Shown here: positions 51,018-59,817 of the stretch, one piece after another
Position numbering within the stretch: the stretch's first letter is position 1
How the letters are laid out: each line of letters starts with the position of its first letter
Source of the DNA: an uncultured Acetatifactor sp.
Lineage (GTDB): Bacteria; Bacillota; Clostridia; Lachnospirales; Lachnospiraceae
Assembly (NCBI GenBank): GCA_910586215.1
Contig: CAJUGH010000001.1
Coordinates: 62,001 to 126,000 of the forward strand
Length of the DNA stretch: 64,000 nucleotides
Direction: 5' to 3'
Notes under the pieces: model-generated
What the model saw: only the letters and a program-made list of their open reading frames with translations
The model's database searches: none
Told to the model about the DNA's origin: nothing
Position numbers and translations under genes: made by a program

Positions 51018-51692
51018 ATGGAGACAGAAGAAATGCTTTGCAGGGTGGACCATACCCAGCTGAAGGCCTATGCCACATGGGAGGATATCAGGAAGCTCTG
51101 TGATGAGGCGGTGGCATACCATACTGCCAGCGTCTGTGTGCCTCCCTGCTATGTGGGGAGGATCCATGACGCCTACGGGGATAAAGTGAACATCTGCACC
51201 GTGGTGGGGTTCCCACTGGGATACAGTGTCACTGCAGCCAAAGTGGCGGAAGTGGAACAGGCCCTGGCAGAAGGCTGCAATGAGATCGATATGGTGGTCA
51301 ATATCAGCGATGTGAAGAACGGGGACTATGGGAAGGTGGAGCAGGAGATCCGCACCTTGAAGGAAGTCTGTGGGGCACATATCCTGAAGGTGATTATCGA
51401 GACCTGTTATCTGACAAGGGAAGAGAAGATTGCCATGTGCGACATTGTCACCAGGGCCGGGGCAGAGTATATCAAGACATCCACAGGTTTTGGGACGGGG
51501 GGTGCCACCAGGGAGGATATAGAACTGTTCCACCAGCACATTGGTCCCGGGGTGAAGATCAAGGCCGCCGGCGGCGTGTCCACCCTGGAGGACCTGGAGA
51601 TGTTTCTCGCTCTTGGCTGTGAACGCGTGGGTACTTCCCGGGCAGTGGGACTTTGCAGGGAGCAGGAGAGAGAAGGAAGAACAGAAAGGTGA
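51018..51692 (+). CDS. deoC: Deoxyribose-phosphate aldolase
   Basis: The 224-residue TIM-barrel enzyme splits 2-deoxyribose 5-phosphate into acetaldehyde and glyceraldehyde 3-phosphate. Active-site residues are seen as D91 (NEIDMVVN), Schiff-base K153 (YIKTSTGFG) and K182 (VKIKAAGGV). GGAAAGGTG lies before the ATG at 51018. It is eight bases from the next gene, so thrC-deoC-pepP may form one transcript, although the functions are unrelated. Confidence 0.95.
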   Translation: METEEMLCRVDHTQLKAYATWEDIRKLCDEAVAYHTASVCVPPCYVGRIHDAYGDKVNICTVVGFPLGYSVTAAKVAEVEQALAEGCNEIDMVVNISDVKNGDYGKVEQEIRTLKEVCGAHILKVIIETCYLTREEKIAMCDIVTRAGAEYIKTSTGFGTGGATREDIELFHQHIGPGVKIKAAGGVSTLEDLEMFLALGCERVGTSRAVGLCREQEREGRTER

Positions 51693-51700
51693 GATGAACC

Positions 51701-53521
51701 ATGGAGAATGTTAAGATTCAGGACAGATTAAAAGCCCTCCGGGCGCAGATGGCAGACAGTGGTATGGATTTCTATATGATGCCTACAGCGGATTTCCACC
51801 ATTCGGAGTATGTGAATGACTACTTCAAGGTGCGGGAATATTTCTGCAATTTTTCCGGTTCCAACGGTACACTTCTGGTATGGCAGGAGGGGGCCGGACT
51901 CTGGACAGACGGTCGTTACTTTATCCAGGCAGAAGGAGAACTGGAGGGCACCGGGGTGGAACTGTTCCGCATGATGGATGAAGGGGTGCCCACCATCGAG
52001 GAGTTTTTGCGGGAGAACATGGGGGAAGGACAGACCCTGGGATTCGATGGCCGGGTCATTTCCACCGGGGAGGGGAAAAGCTATGAGGAGAAGCTGGCAG
52101 ACAAGCAGGTGAAATTTGTCTATGACAGGGACCTGGCAGAGACCATATGGACAGACAGGCCGGCTTTCCCGGCCGGGGAAGTGCGCAAGCTGGACGAGGA
52201 AATCGCAGGAAGAAGCGTGGAGGAGAAGCTGGCGGCCGTGCGGGATAAGATGAAGGAAGAGGGTGCTGACAGCCTTCTGCTGACGAAGCTGGACGACTTG
52301 ATGTGGCTCTATAATATAAGGGGCTGCGATGTGGAATGCAATCCGGTGGCCATGTCTTACAGTTTTCTCACCCAGGAGAAGGCCGTTCTCTTCATCCAGG
52401 AAAAAGCCTTGACAGTGGGCGCCAGGCATCACCTGGAGTCCAAGAAGGTGCAGGTGGAGGAATATGGTTCCGTGACGGATTTCCTGGAGAACCTGGAGGA
52501 AGGCAGGAAAGTGCTGGTGGACAAGCGCTACTGTAGCTATGCCCTCTACAAGATCCTGGAGAAGAAACAGACACTGGTGGAGAAGAACAATCCCACAGAA
52601 CTGCTGAAGGCAGTGAAGAATCCTGTGGAACTGTCCCACATGGAAGAGATTTTCCTAAAAGACAGTGTGGCCCTGACGAAGTTTATCCATTGGCTGAAAA
52701 CGGCTATCGGCCAGGAAGAGATCACGGAGATTACGGCGGCTGATAAGCTGGAGTGGTTCCGCAGACAGATTCCGGAGTTCCTGGATCTGTCTTTCCCTAC
52801 CATTGCCGGATACAAGGCCAATGCGGCCATGATGCATTATGAGGCCACCCCGGACCACTGTGCCACCCTTTCCCCGGAAGGAATGCTGCTGGTGGATTCC
52901 GGTGGGCAGTACCTGGGCGGCACCACGGATGTGACCAGGACCATTGTGCTGGGACCCATATCCGATGAAATCCGGCGGCATTACACCGCAGTGGCGGCCG
53001 GCATGCTCCAGATGACCAATGCCCGGTGGCTGTATGGCTGTACCGGACGGAACCTGGACATCCTGGCACGCCAGCCTGTGTGGAATATGGGGATGGACTA
53101 TAAATGCGGCACCGGCCACGGAGTGGGATATATCCTGAATGTCCATGAAGGTCCCCAGAACCTGTCCTGGCGCTACCGGGAAGGTGCCACGGAAGCCTGC
53201 CTGGAGGCGGGTATGGATGTGACCAACGAGCCGGGGATCTATGTGGAAGGCAGCCATGGCATCCGCATCGAGAATGTGATGGTGGCCCAGAATGATGAGA
53301 AAAATGAGTACGGCCAGTTTATGCATTTCCAGACACTGACCTGGGTGCCTATTGACATGGAAGCCATTGATGAGAGGTATATGACGGAAACACAGAGGGC
53401 GTTCCTATACGCTTACCAGAGGCAGGTATATGACAAGGTATCCCCGTATCTGGACGAGGAGGAGAGGGAGTGGTTGAAAAAGGAGACCAGGGCAGATTCC
53501 ACGATCCTATTGCAGAAATAG
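51701..53521 (+). CDS. pepP: Xaa-Pro aminopeptidase (M24B, long form)
   Basis: The 606-residue enzyme has two creatinase-like N-terminal domains and a C-terminal pita-bread catalytic domain. Metal ligands are visible in LVDSGGQYLGGTTDVTRT (two Asp), GTGHGVGYILNVHEG (His), NEPGIYVEG (Glu) and RIENVMV (Glu). It removes N-terminal residues that precede proline. There is no signal peptide, so it is cytoplasmic. The length is that of the eukaryote-like APP1 form common in Clostridia. Confidence 0.95.
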   Translation: MENVKIQDRLKALRAQMADSGMDFYMMPTADFHHSEYVNDYFKVREYFCNFSGSNGTLLVWQEGAGLWTDGRYFIQAEGELEGTGVELFRMMDEGVPTIEEFLRENMGEGQTLGFDGRVISTGEGKSYEEKLADKQVKFVYDRDLAETIWTDRPAFPAGEVRKLDEEIAGRSVEEKLAAVRDKMKEEGADSLLLTKLDDLMWLYNIRGCDVECNPVAMSYSFLTQEKAVLFIQEKALTVGARHHLESKKVQVEEYGSVTDFLENLEEGRKVLVDKRYCSYALYKILEKKQTLVEKNNPTELLKAVKNPVELSHMEEIFLKDSVALTKFIHWLKTAIGQEEITEITAADKLEWFRRQIPEFLDLSFPTIAGYKANAAMMHYEATPDHCATLSPEGMLLVDSGGQYLGGTTDVTRTIVLGPISDEIRRHYTAVAAGMLQMTNARWLYGCTGRNLDILARQPVWNMGMDYKCGTGHGVGYILNVHEGPQNLSWRYREGATEACLEAGMDVTNEPGIYVEGSHGIRIENVMVAQNDEKNEYGQFMHFQTLTWVPIDMEAIDERYMTETQRAFLYAYQRQVYDKVSPYLDEEEREWLKKETRADSTILLQK

Positions 53522-53562
53522 GGATACAGTTCACATAGTGTGAAATGTAGACGTAAAAATTG

Positions 53563-53721
53563 CGTTCAGCCGCGCCCATTCGCAAAAACGTGCCTTTCGG
53601 CACTTTCCGCTGCTCACGCAGCTTCTTTTGCTCATATGCGGGCGCTCCCTCAGTGGAAAGCGGCGGATGAAAATTTGTGCGAGCACGATTTTCACCCACA
53701 GCTTTCCACTGGCTGAACTGT
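53563..53721. repeat. Long (159 bp) palindromic element, family A
   Basis: It runs from CGTTCAGCCGCGCCCATTCG to CCACTGGCTGAACTGTC. Inner hairpins are GTGCCTTTCGGCAC, GCTGCTCACGCAGC and GATGAAAAT/ATTTTCACC around GTGCGAGCAC. It is the reverse-orientation partner of 48389-48551. It occupies the gap between the aminopeptidase gene and the pckA promoter. Confidence 0.8.
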
Positions 53722-53759
53722 CAAACCATAAAATCTATATAAATTTCATCAGCCCTTTC

Positions 53760-53788
53760 TTGACTTTTATAAACAGTTTTGCGATAAT
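53760..53788 (+). promoter_or_regulatory. Promoter of pckA
   Basis: TTGACT and GATAAT are separated by 17 bases. The leader is about 105 bases and ends in AAAGGAGGACGTATC before the ATG. Confidence 0.7.
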
Positions 53789-53900
53789 GAGGAAGGATAT
53801 GGTGATTTCTGCCATACAGGCAGGATTCACCGTAAGGCAAACTACCCCTGGCAGCTGTATGCCCTGGAGTGTAAGAAATACATCTAAAGGAGGACGTATC

Positions 53901-55613
53901 ATGTCATCAAAAGCTTATTACCCGATTTCTGAAATCGGCGCCGGCAAGCCTGGCTTCAGCAAAACACGTTCCATCATCGAAGCGGCTTTCTACGGGAACA
54001 ATGTCGTGAAGATCAATACCTTGAGGGAAGCCTATGAACTGGCCAAGAATTCCCCTGGAACCATTGTGACCGATATGCCTGTGTACAGGGCTGAGGAGCA
54101 GGGACTGGAGAAGGATGCCAAGGTTCTGCTGTTCAATGATGGTGCCGTGACGGGCCGTTATGCTGCTGCCCGCCGGATCAAGGGTGAACCTGGCGTGGAT
54201 GCTACCAAGCTGGACAAGGTAGTGATGGATGCCATCTATAAGACCCGCTGGCAGACCCTCTATCATGCAGAGTGCTTCATTGGCCTGGATCCTGAATTCA
54301 TGGTTAAAGCCCACCTGCTGATTCCTGAAGGGGAGGAGAATATCCTCTACAACTGGATGCTGAACTTCCAGTATATGTCTGACAAATATGTTGCTATGTA
54401 CAAGGAATCCAAGCCCGTAGGCGATGGCAAGGAGCCGGATATCTATATCTTCTCCAATCCCCAGTGGGCACCCACAGAGAGTCCTGATGTGGATTACAGC
54501 TGCCTGAGCGATCCGCTGACCCTGTGCTATTTTGATACCAACCAGAACTGCGCAGCCATCCTTGGCATGAAGTATTTTGGCGAGCACAAGAAGGGAACCC
54601 TTACCATGGCATGGGCCCTGGCCAATAGAAACGGTTATGCTTCCTGCCATGGTGGACAGAAGGAGTATATCCTGGCTGACGGCAGCAAGTATGTGGCAAG
54701 CGTATATGGCCTGTCCGGATCCGGCAAGTCCACCCTGACCCATGCAAAGCATGGCGGCAAGTATGAGATCAAGGTGCTTCATGATGATGCCTTTATCATC
54801 AATACCGACACCTGTGCATCTGTTGCCCTGGAGCCTACTTACTTTGACAAGACAGCAGATTATCCCACAGGCTGCCCTGACAATAAATTCCTGCTCACTG
54901 CCCAGAACTGCTCTGCAACCCTGGACGATGAGGGCAAGGTACAGCTTGTGACAGAGGACATTAGGAACGGTAATGGCCGTGCCATCAAGTCCAAGCTCTG
55001 GAGTCCCAACCGTGTGGATAAGATTGACGCTCCTGTGAACGCCATCTTCTGGATCATGAAGGATCCCACCATCCCGCCTGTAGTGAAGCTGAAAGGTTCT
55101 GCCCTGGCTTCCGTGATGGGTGCCACCCTGGCCACCAAGACTTCCACCGCAGAGCGTGTGGCAGCAGGCACAGACCTGAATGCCCTGCGTATCGTTCCTT
55201 ACGCCAATCCGTTTAGGACCTATCCTCTGGTGAACGACTATGAGAAGTTCAAAAAACTGGTGGAAGAGAAGAACGTGGACTGCTATATCGTGAATACTGG
55301 TGATTTCATGGGCACAAAGGTGAAACCTGCCGATACCCTGGGTATCCTGGAGACCATCGTGGAAGGCAAGGCTAAGTTCGAGAAGTGGGGGAACTTCGAG
55401 GACATTGAGATCATGAATGACTGGGATGGCAGGACTGCTGACTTTACGCCCAACCTGGCAGATGCGGACTATGTGGCTGCCTTGAAGAAGGCCATGCAGG
55501 ACCGTGTGAAGGCAGTGGAAGACTTCGCGACCAAGAAGGAAGGCTATGACAAGCTGCCCGATGAGGCACTGGCTGCCTTGAAGAAGCTTGTTGACGAGGC
55601 TTCTGCACTCTAA
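53901..55613 (+). CDS. pckA: Phosphoenolpyruvate carboxykinase (ATP)
   Basis: The 570-residue enzyme interconverts oxaloacetate plus ATP with PEP plus ADP and CO2. It shows the kinase P-loop GLSGSGKST near 270-278, the Mg/Mn-binding VLHDDAFIIN, and NPQWAPTESPDVDYS. It is a little longer than the 530-540 residues of common bacterial forms. In fermenting anaerobes it can run towards oxaloacetate, which would feed the decarboxylase cluster at 26-32 kb; that link is inference. It has its own promoter and terminator. Confidence 0.95.
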   Translation: MSSKAYYPISEIGAGKPGFSKTRSIIEAAFYGNNVVKINTLREAYELAKNSPGTIVTDMPVYRAEEQGLEKDAKVLLFNDGAVTGRYAAARRIKGEPGVDATKLDKVVMDAIYKTRWQTLYHAECFIGLDPEFMVKAHLLIPEGEENILYNWMLNFQYMSDKYVAMYKESKPVGDGKEPDIYIFSNPQWAPTESPDVDYSCLSDPLTLCYFDTNQNCAAILGMKYFGEHKKGTLTMAWALANRNGYASCHGGQKEYILADGSKYVASVYGLSGSGKSTLTHAKHGGKYEIKVLHDDAFIINTDTCASVALEPTYFDKTADYPTGCPDNKFLLTAQNCSATLDDEGKVQLVTEDIRNGNGRAIKSKLWSPNRVDKIDAPVNAIFWIMKDPTIPPVVKLKGSALASVMGATLATKTSTAERVAAGTDLNALRIVPYANPFRTYPLVNDYEKFKKLVEEKNVDCYIVNTGDFMGTKVKPADTLGILETIVEGKAKFEKWGNFEDIEIMNDWDGRTADFTPNLADADYVAALKKAMQDRVKAVEDFATKKEGYDKLPDEALAALKKLVDEASAL

Positions 55614-55664
55614 AATATCTTCATGCATTGTCTGTGTCGTACAATAAGAAAGATCCGTATAGGT

Positions 55665-55694
55665 AAGCCCTGGGGAATGCTCTCCAGGGCTTTT
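55665..55694 (+). terminator. Rho-independent terminator of pckA
   Basis: AAGCCCTGG and CCAGGGCTT form a 9-bp stem with a ten-base loop, followed by TTC-type T-rich sequence. Confidence 0.75.
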
Positions 55695-55745
55695 CAAACA
55701 GTTTCGGGTACAGGCTGCGGACAGGATGGAAAATTTCGGAATAAG

Positions 55746-55967
55746 GTGGGGCGGTATGCCTATGGCATGATTGTCTCCTCCCCGCCAGAATACTATGACC
55801 AGCATGCAGATATGCTGTCAAGCTGTTTTGTGAAGAGGGAGATGGAATCCTTTGCCCAGGAGGAGGTTACGGCTTTCTGCCAGATGCATGCCCAGAGCCG
55901 GGGTAAATGCCTGGACAGCAGGGTACTGCAGACGATCCGGGAGAAAAGGGGAAGTGGGAATCCCTAA
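55746..55967 (+). CDS. Possible small protein of unknown function
   Basis: An open frame of about 73 codons follows the pckA terminator (GRYAYGMIVSSPPEYYDQHADML...). Codon choice looks like that of neighbouring genes, and two cysteines and an acidic helix are visible, but there is no clear ribosome binding site, and the start could also be ATG at 55767. I do not recognise it; it could be a gene remnant. The remaining bases up to 56060 hold only the ribosome binding site of the next gene. Confidence 0.3.
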   Translation: MGRYAYGMIVSSPPEYYDQHADMLSSCFVKREMESFAQEEVTAFCQMHAQSRGKCLDSRVLQTIREKRGSGNP

Positions 55968-56060
55968 TATCCGGTGAGAGATGCTTATCCAGGAGGAACC
56001 TGTGAGGCTATATGGCGCAGGGCTGCCTGGCAAAGCATATTTTGGAAGGAGGAACATATT

Positions 56061-57302
56061 ATGATCTGCATTCAAAACGGGCTGATCCACAATGCCATCA
56101 CAAAAGAAGCCTTTACCGGGGATATCCTGATAGAAGGCGGGAAGATCCTGGAGATTGGAAAGGATCTGGGAATCCAGGCCGGTCTGGGGGCACCGGAGGA
56201 AAGCGGCCAGGGCAGCCCGGACTGTACGGACAAGGGAGGAAGGACGGATATCCAGGTGATAGATGCCACCGGCCTCCAGGTATATCCGGGATTCGTGGAA
56301 GCCCATGGGCATATCGGCCTGGACGGGTATGGTATCGGGTACGAGGGAATGGATTACAACGAGATGAACGACATTGTCTGTCCGCAGCTTCGGGGTATCG
56401 ATGGGGTGAAGCCCCTGGATCCTGCTTTTGCCATGGCAGCAGCGGCTGGTGTTACCAGTGTCTGTGTGGGACCTGGCAGTGCCAATGTGTTGGGGGGAAC
56501 CTTCACTGCTATCAAGACGGTGGGAAAAAGGGTGGAGAACATGGTGATCCGGGACGGCGTGGCCATGAAATGTGCCTTTGGGGAGAATCCCAAGAGGGTC
56601 TACCGGGACAAGAAGGATTCCAGCCGCATGACCACGGCGTATCTTCTGCGGGAGATGCTATACAAGGCCAGGGAGTATATGGAGAAGAAGGAAGCAGCCG
56701 GGGATGACGTCTCGAAGAGACCTGCTTTTGACATGAAACTGGAAGCGCTGGTTCCTGTATTGAAGAAGGAGATCCCGCTGAAGGCCCATGCCCATGCTAC
56801 GGAGGATATCTTCACTGCACTGCGGATTGCCAGGGAATTCGATGTGAAGATAACCCTGGAGCATGTGACGGAAGGTCATCTGATCGTGGAGGAACTGGCA
56901 GCAGAGCAGGTACCCCTGGCAGTTGGCCCCACCCTTACAAGCGCCTCTAAGTTCGAACTGCGCAATAAGAACTGGACCACGCCGGGTCTGCTGGCGGCTG
57001 CAGGCTGCCAGGTCTCCATCATTACGGATTCCCCGGTGATTCCCCAGGAATACCTGCCTCTCTGCGCCGGGCTTGCCGTGAAGGCCGGGATGGATCCCTT
57101 CCAGGCCCTCCAGGCCATCACCATCAACCCTGCCCGCCATGTGGGGATCGGGGACAGGGTGGGATCCCTGGAAGTAGGAAAGGATGCCGACATTGTCATC
57201 ACGGATGGCTGTCCTTTTGAAGTGACCACCATGGTGAAGCAGGTGCTGATTGATGGAAAGCCTGTGAGATCCGGGAAGCCCATGGCCCGCTGCATGGTAT
57301 GA
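56061..57302 (+). CDS. Amidohydrolase (imidazolonepropionase-like)
   Basis: The 413-residue metal-dependent hydrolase has the beta-sandwich start (CIQNGLIHNAITKEAFTGDILIEGGKI), the metal motif VYPGFVEAHGHIG (HxH), later KAHAHATEDI (His) and ITDSPVIPQEYL (Asp), and the C-terminal RVGSLEVGKDADIVITDG. A short low-complexity insertion (about 38-62) is unusual. Substrates in this COG1228-like group include cyclic amides and dipeptides; the actual one is unknown. GGAAGGAGG precedes the ATG. It converges on the chemoreceptor gene. Confidence 0.88.
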   Translation: MICIQNGLIHNAITKEAFTGDILIEGGKILEIGKDLGIQAGLGAPEESGQGSPDCTDKGGRTDIQVIDATGLQVYPGFVEAHGHIGLDGYGIGYEGMDYNEMNDIVCPQLRGIDGVKPLDPAFAMAAAAGVTSVCVGPGSANVLGGTFTAIKTVGKRVENMVIRDGVAMKCAFGENPKRVYRDKKDSSRMTTAYLLREMLYKAREYMEKKEAAGDDVSKRPAFDMKLEALVPVLKKEIPLKAHAHATEDIFTALRIAREFDVKITLEHVTEGHLIVEELAAEQVPLAVGPTLTSASKFELRNKNWTTPGLLAAAGCQVSIITDSPVIPQEYLPLCAGLAVKAGMDPFQALQAITINPARHVGIGDRVGSLEVGKDADIVITDGCPFEVTTMVKQVLIDGKPVRSGKPMARCMV

Positions 57303-57331
57303 CATAACAGCAGGCAATGACGGGACAGGCC

Positions 57332-59329
57332 CTACACCCTGAAGGATTTCGTGCTGTCCCTCAACTGGCGGGCCAGTTCCTGCAGGGTGTTGGACTGGGC
57401 TTCCAGGCTGCCCACACAGTCTGTCTGTTCCTGGGACTGTGTTTTGGCATTGGCTGTGGAAGCCAGGCAGGTATGTACATTGGCATCGATCCTGCCGAAG
57501 GAGTCATCGATGCCCTCCTTGCTGTGGATGAAGACCGTCATGGAGGAGGACAGGGTGCGGTTGATCACACCGATTTTCTCAAGGCATTCCTTCATCTGGT
57601 CAAAAACAGACAGGACCATATGGGAATTCTCTGTATTGCTGGCAATTACCCTGGTAGAGTCGCCAATGGAGGAGACTGTCTGGCTGATCCGTCCCCGGAC
57701 ATTGGAGATCAGACCGGAGATATTGGTGGTGGCCTGGGAAGTCTGTTCCGACAGGAGACGGATTTCCTCTGCCACTACGGCGAATCCACGTCCCACATCC
57801 CCGGCTCTTGCCGCTTCTATGGAAGCATTCAGCGCCAGCAGATTGGTCTGCCTGGAGATGCTGCTGATAGTGGATACAATCTCCGTGATGCTCTCAGACA
57901 GCTTCTCCAGATCCTGGATATCCTGATAGATAAGTTGCATGTTTTCCATGGAAGCGGTGGTGGAGGATTCCAGTTCCTTTGCCACAGTCACGGATTCATT
58001 TAACCGGCCCAGCACTTCCTCTATGGTAGTCTCCATGCTGTGGTAGTTTTCACCAAAACTCTCTATACTCTCATCAAACCTGGTAAGCTGGCCCTTTCCC
58101 TGTTCGATATCGTCATACTGGGTTTCCATGGCAGCGGAGATGGATTCCATCTCAGTGTTCACCCTGTCCGCGCTGGACACAAGTTGGTCAGCCACCTGGT
58201 TCAAGTCCCTGGCAAAAGACTGGATGCTGTTCACACTGCCCATAGTGATAGCAAACAGGGTGCGCATCTTCTGCATAAGTCCGTTGAACCCCTGGGCCAG
58301 TGTCCCGATCTCATCGCGGCTCTTTACAGGTATATCCTGAGAGAAGTCCCCGGAAGCGATCTTGGCAGAGAGCAGGGAGAGAGGCTTTACCATCCGGTAG
58401 GCCATGATTTCCGTGATCAGTACACCAAAGGCAACAGAGATGACCAGGGCAACCAGGAAGCCGATGATCATGGAACTGTGGGACTGGTTCATGACCTGGT
58501 TGCTGATGGCAGCTACCACATACCATTTGCAGCAATCTACCTGTCTGGAGAAAAAGCTGCGCTGGACACCATCATAGTCCTTCAAGGAGGGAACCTGGAT
58601 AATGCCCTGTCCCATGGAGGTAACAAGCTTCTGATAGGGATTCCCCTTAACAGCATCCAGGGTGATGGGAGCATCTTCCACATAACCGTAGGCCTCATTG
58701 GGATGGTTTACAATGCCCATATTGCTGTCTACAATAAAGAGATAACTGTCTTCCACAGTCTGCTGTCCGTTTACGATCTTGATCAAGGTATCCACGAAGA
58801 TGTCCGTGGCCAGCACGCCCATCAAGCGGTCTCCATCCATGACTTTATGGGAAATGGTGATGACGATCCTGCCGGAGTCTGCATCCCGGTAGGGGGTGGA
58901 GAAGTAGAGTCCATCTGCATCGCAGGCTCCTGTGTACCAGTCCCGTTTTGTGAAATCCGTGCTGCCGTCCGGCACATATCCGGAACCGGCGGCCATGTGG
59001 TTGTCGGTGGAGGTGAAGTATAGATCATAGATATACCCGTTGTCGTTATAGTCCTCCACAATGGGGGTCAGGTAGGAAACCAGATGGTCCATGTTGTAAT
59101 TCCCGGTAATTTCAATGGCGTTTTTCTGGTTGATTACGAGCTGGGCCTGCTCTGCAAGCCAGGCATTGATCTGGGAGGCTGTAGCCTCGGTGAGAAGGTT
59201 GTACCTGTCCATGGACTCTGCATGGATGTGCCTGGAGGCGATACTGTAGCTGATGGATGCAGTGAATAGCAGGCATAGCAGTGTGATGATACAGGTAATG
59301 CCGACCAGTCGTGTCTTCAAACTGTTCAT
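57332..59329 (-). CDS. Methyl-accepting chemotaxis protein with dCache sensor
   Basis: The 665-residue receptor has a first membrane helix (about 7-30), a periplasm-type dCache sensor (about 35-270, with GYIYDLYFTSTDN, KRDWYTGA and DSYLFIVDSNMGIV), a second helix (about 280-305), a HAMP domain (MVKPLSLLSAKIASGDFSQDI) and the signalling coiled coil with the conserved tip SSISRQTNLLALNASIEAARAGDVGRGFAVVA. It ends SFRV, with no CheR-binding pentapeptide. AGGAG lies before the ATG at 59329. The ligand is unknown, perhaps an amino or organic acid as for many dCache receptors. Confidence 0.95.
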   Translation of the reverse strand: MNSLKTRLVGITCIITLLCLLFTASISYSIASRHIHAESMDRYNLLTEATASQINAWLAEQAQLVINQKNAIEITGNYNMDHLVSYLTPIVEDYNDNGYIYDLYFTSTDNHMAAGSGYVPDGSTDFTKRDWYTGACDADGLYFSTPYRDADSGRIVITISHKVMDGDRLMGVLATDIFVDTLIKIVNGQQTVEDSYLFIVDSNMGIVNHPNEAYGYVEDAPITLDAVKGNPYQKLVTSMGQGIIQVPSLKDYDGVQRSFFSRQVDCCKWYVVAAISNQVMNQSHSSMIIGFLVALVISVAFGVLITEIMAYRMVKPLSLLSAKIASGDFSQDIPVKSRDEIGTLAQGFNGLMQKMRTLFAITMGSVNSIQSFARDLNQVADQLVSSADRVNTEMESISAAMETQYDDIEQGKGQLTRFDESIESFGENYHSMETTIEEVLGRLNESVTVAKELESSTTASMENMQLIYQDIQDLEKLSESITEIVSTISSISRQTNLLALNASIEAARAGDVGRGFAVVAEEIRLLSEQTSQATTNISGLISNVRGRISQTVSSIGDSTRVIASNTENSHMVLSVFDQMKECLEKIGVINRTLSSSMTVFIHSKEGIDDSFGRIDANVHTCLASTANAKTQSQEQTDCVGSLEAQSNTLQELARQLRDSTKSFRV

Positions 59330-59376
59330 TGTTTTAATCTCCTGCAATTTCTATGGTTTTATTCGTTAATAAGATA

Positions 59377-59405
59377 ACTATATAGAAAAATGCTGCACTT
59401 GTCCA
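59377..59405 (-). promoter_or_regulatory. Promoter of the chemoreceptor gene
   Basis: On the minus strand TGGACA and TATAGT are separated by 17 bases. Confidence 0.6.
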
Positions 59406-59457
59406 GAGGGTTTTTCCAGAAACTGGTCAAAACAGGATAATTCACCAAAATTTTCTG

Positions 59458-59486
59458 TTGTAATTTGGCGGCACATTCGGTATAAT
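59458..59486 (+). promoter_or_regulatory. Promoter of the 59.5-kb non-coding RNA
   Basis: TTGTAA and TATAAT are separated by exactly 17 bases. The expected start is near 59493. Confidence 0.8.
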
Positions 59487-59492
59487 AAGAAT

Positions 59493-59736
59493 AACCTGAA
59501 ATGTGCGATAACTCCTGTTCAGTTTTGAACCTACATTTCTTTAAACGGGATTCCTATATCGCCAGGTGGCTGCCAGGCCCTCACTTCCTATCTGACTAGG
59601 AAGGATCGGAAGGGAAGGCAAAAGCCTTGGCTGCGGTGACCCACCTAGCATTGCTAGGAGTCAAAAGACAGGGGGCGGCATTTTGGGTAATAAAACAGAA
59701 GAGGAGAGCAGTCCTGCAAGAGGGGCTGCTCTTTTA
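59493..59736 (+). ncRNA. Structured non-coding RNA, candidate 6S RNA
   Basis: Between a strong promoter and a strong terminator lie about 200 bases with no plausible reading frame and many inverted repeats. CTCCTGTTCAGTTTTG (about 59512) pairs with AAAACAGAAGAGGAG (to 59706) to close the molecule. Inside, AGGTGG pairs with CCACCT, and CTTCCTA-TCTGAC-TAGGAAG forms the tip. Side hairpins are AAGGC-AAAA-GCCTT and CCTAGC-ATT-GCTAGG on the 3' strand. A rod of this length with an internal open region and a 3'-side hairpin fits the shape of 6S RNA, which binds the housekeeping RNA polymerase. The 6S label is tentative; that an RNA gene is here is much surer. Confidence 0.7.
59705..59736 (+). terminator. 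Rho-independent terminator of the non-coding RNA
   Basis: AGAGCAGTCC and GGGGCTGCTCT form the stem, followed by TTTT. The 5' arm abuts the closing helix of the RNA. Confidence 0.8.
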
Positions 59737-59817
59737 AAATGAGAACGGAACTGCTGCGGATCCGGATGCACAGGTCTGTGCAGGGGACTGGCAGAGGTTA
59801 GAGGAAGGAGCAGGGGA

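Noticed and set aside
53349..53699. Minus-strand open frame of 116 codons within and beside the 53563 element
   Set aside because: It lies mostly inside a repeat and overlaps the end of the aminopeptidase gene; no ribosome binding site. Treated as part of the repeat, not as a gene.
59493..59736. c-di-AMP or other riboswitch controlling the SpoIID-like gene
   Set aside because: The conserved ydaO-type motifs are not found, and a terminator closes the unit 80 bases before the gene, which fits a stand-alone RNA better.
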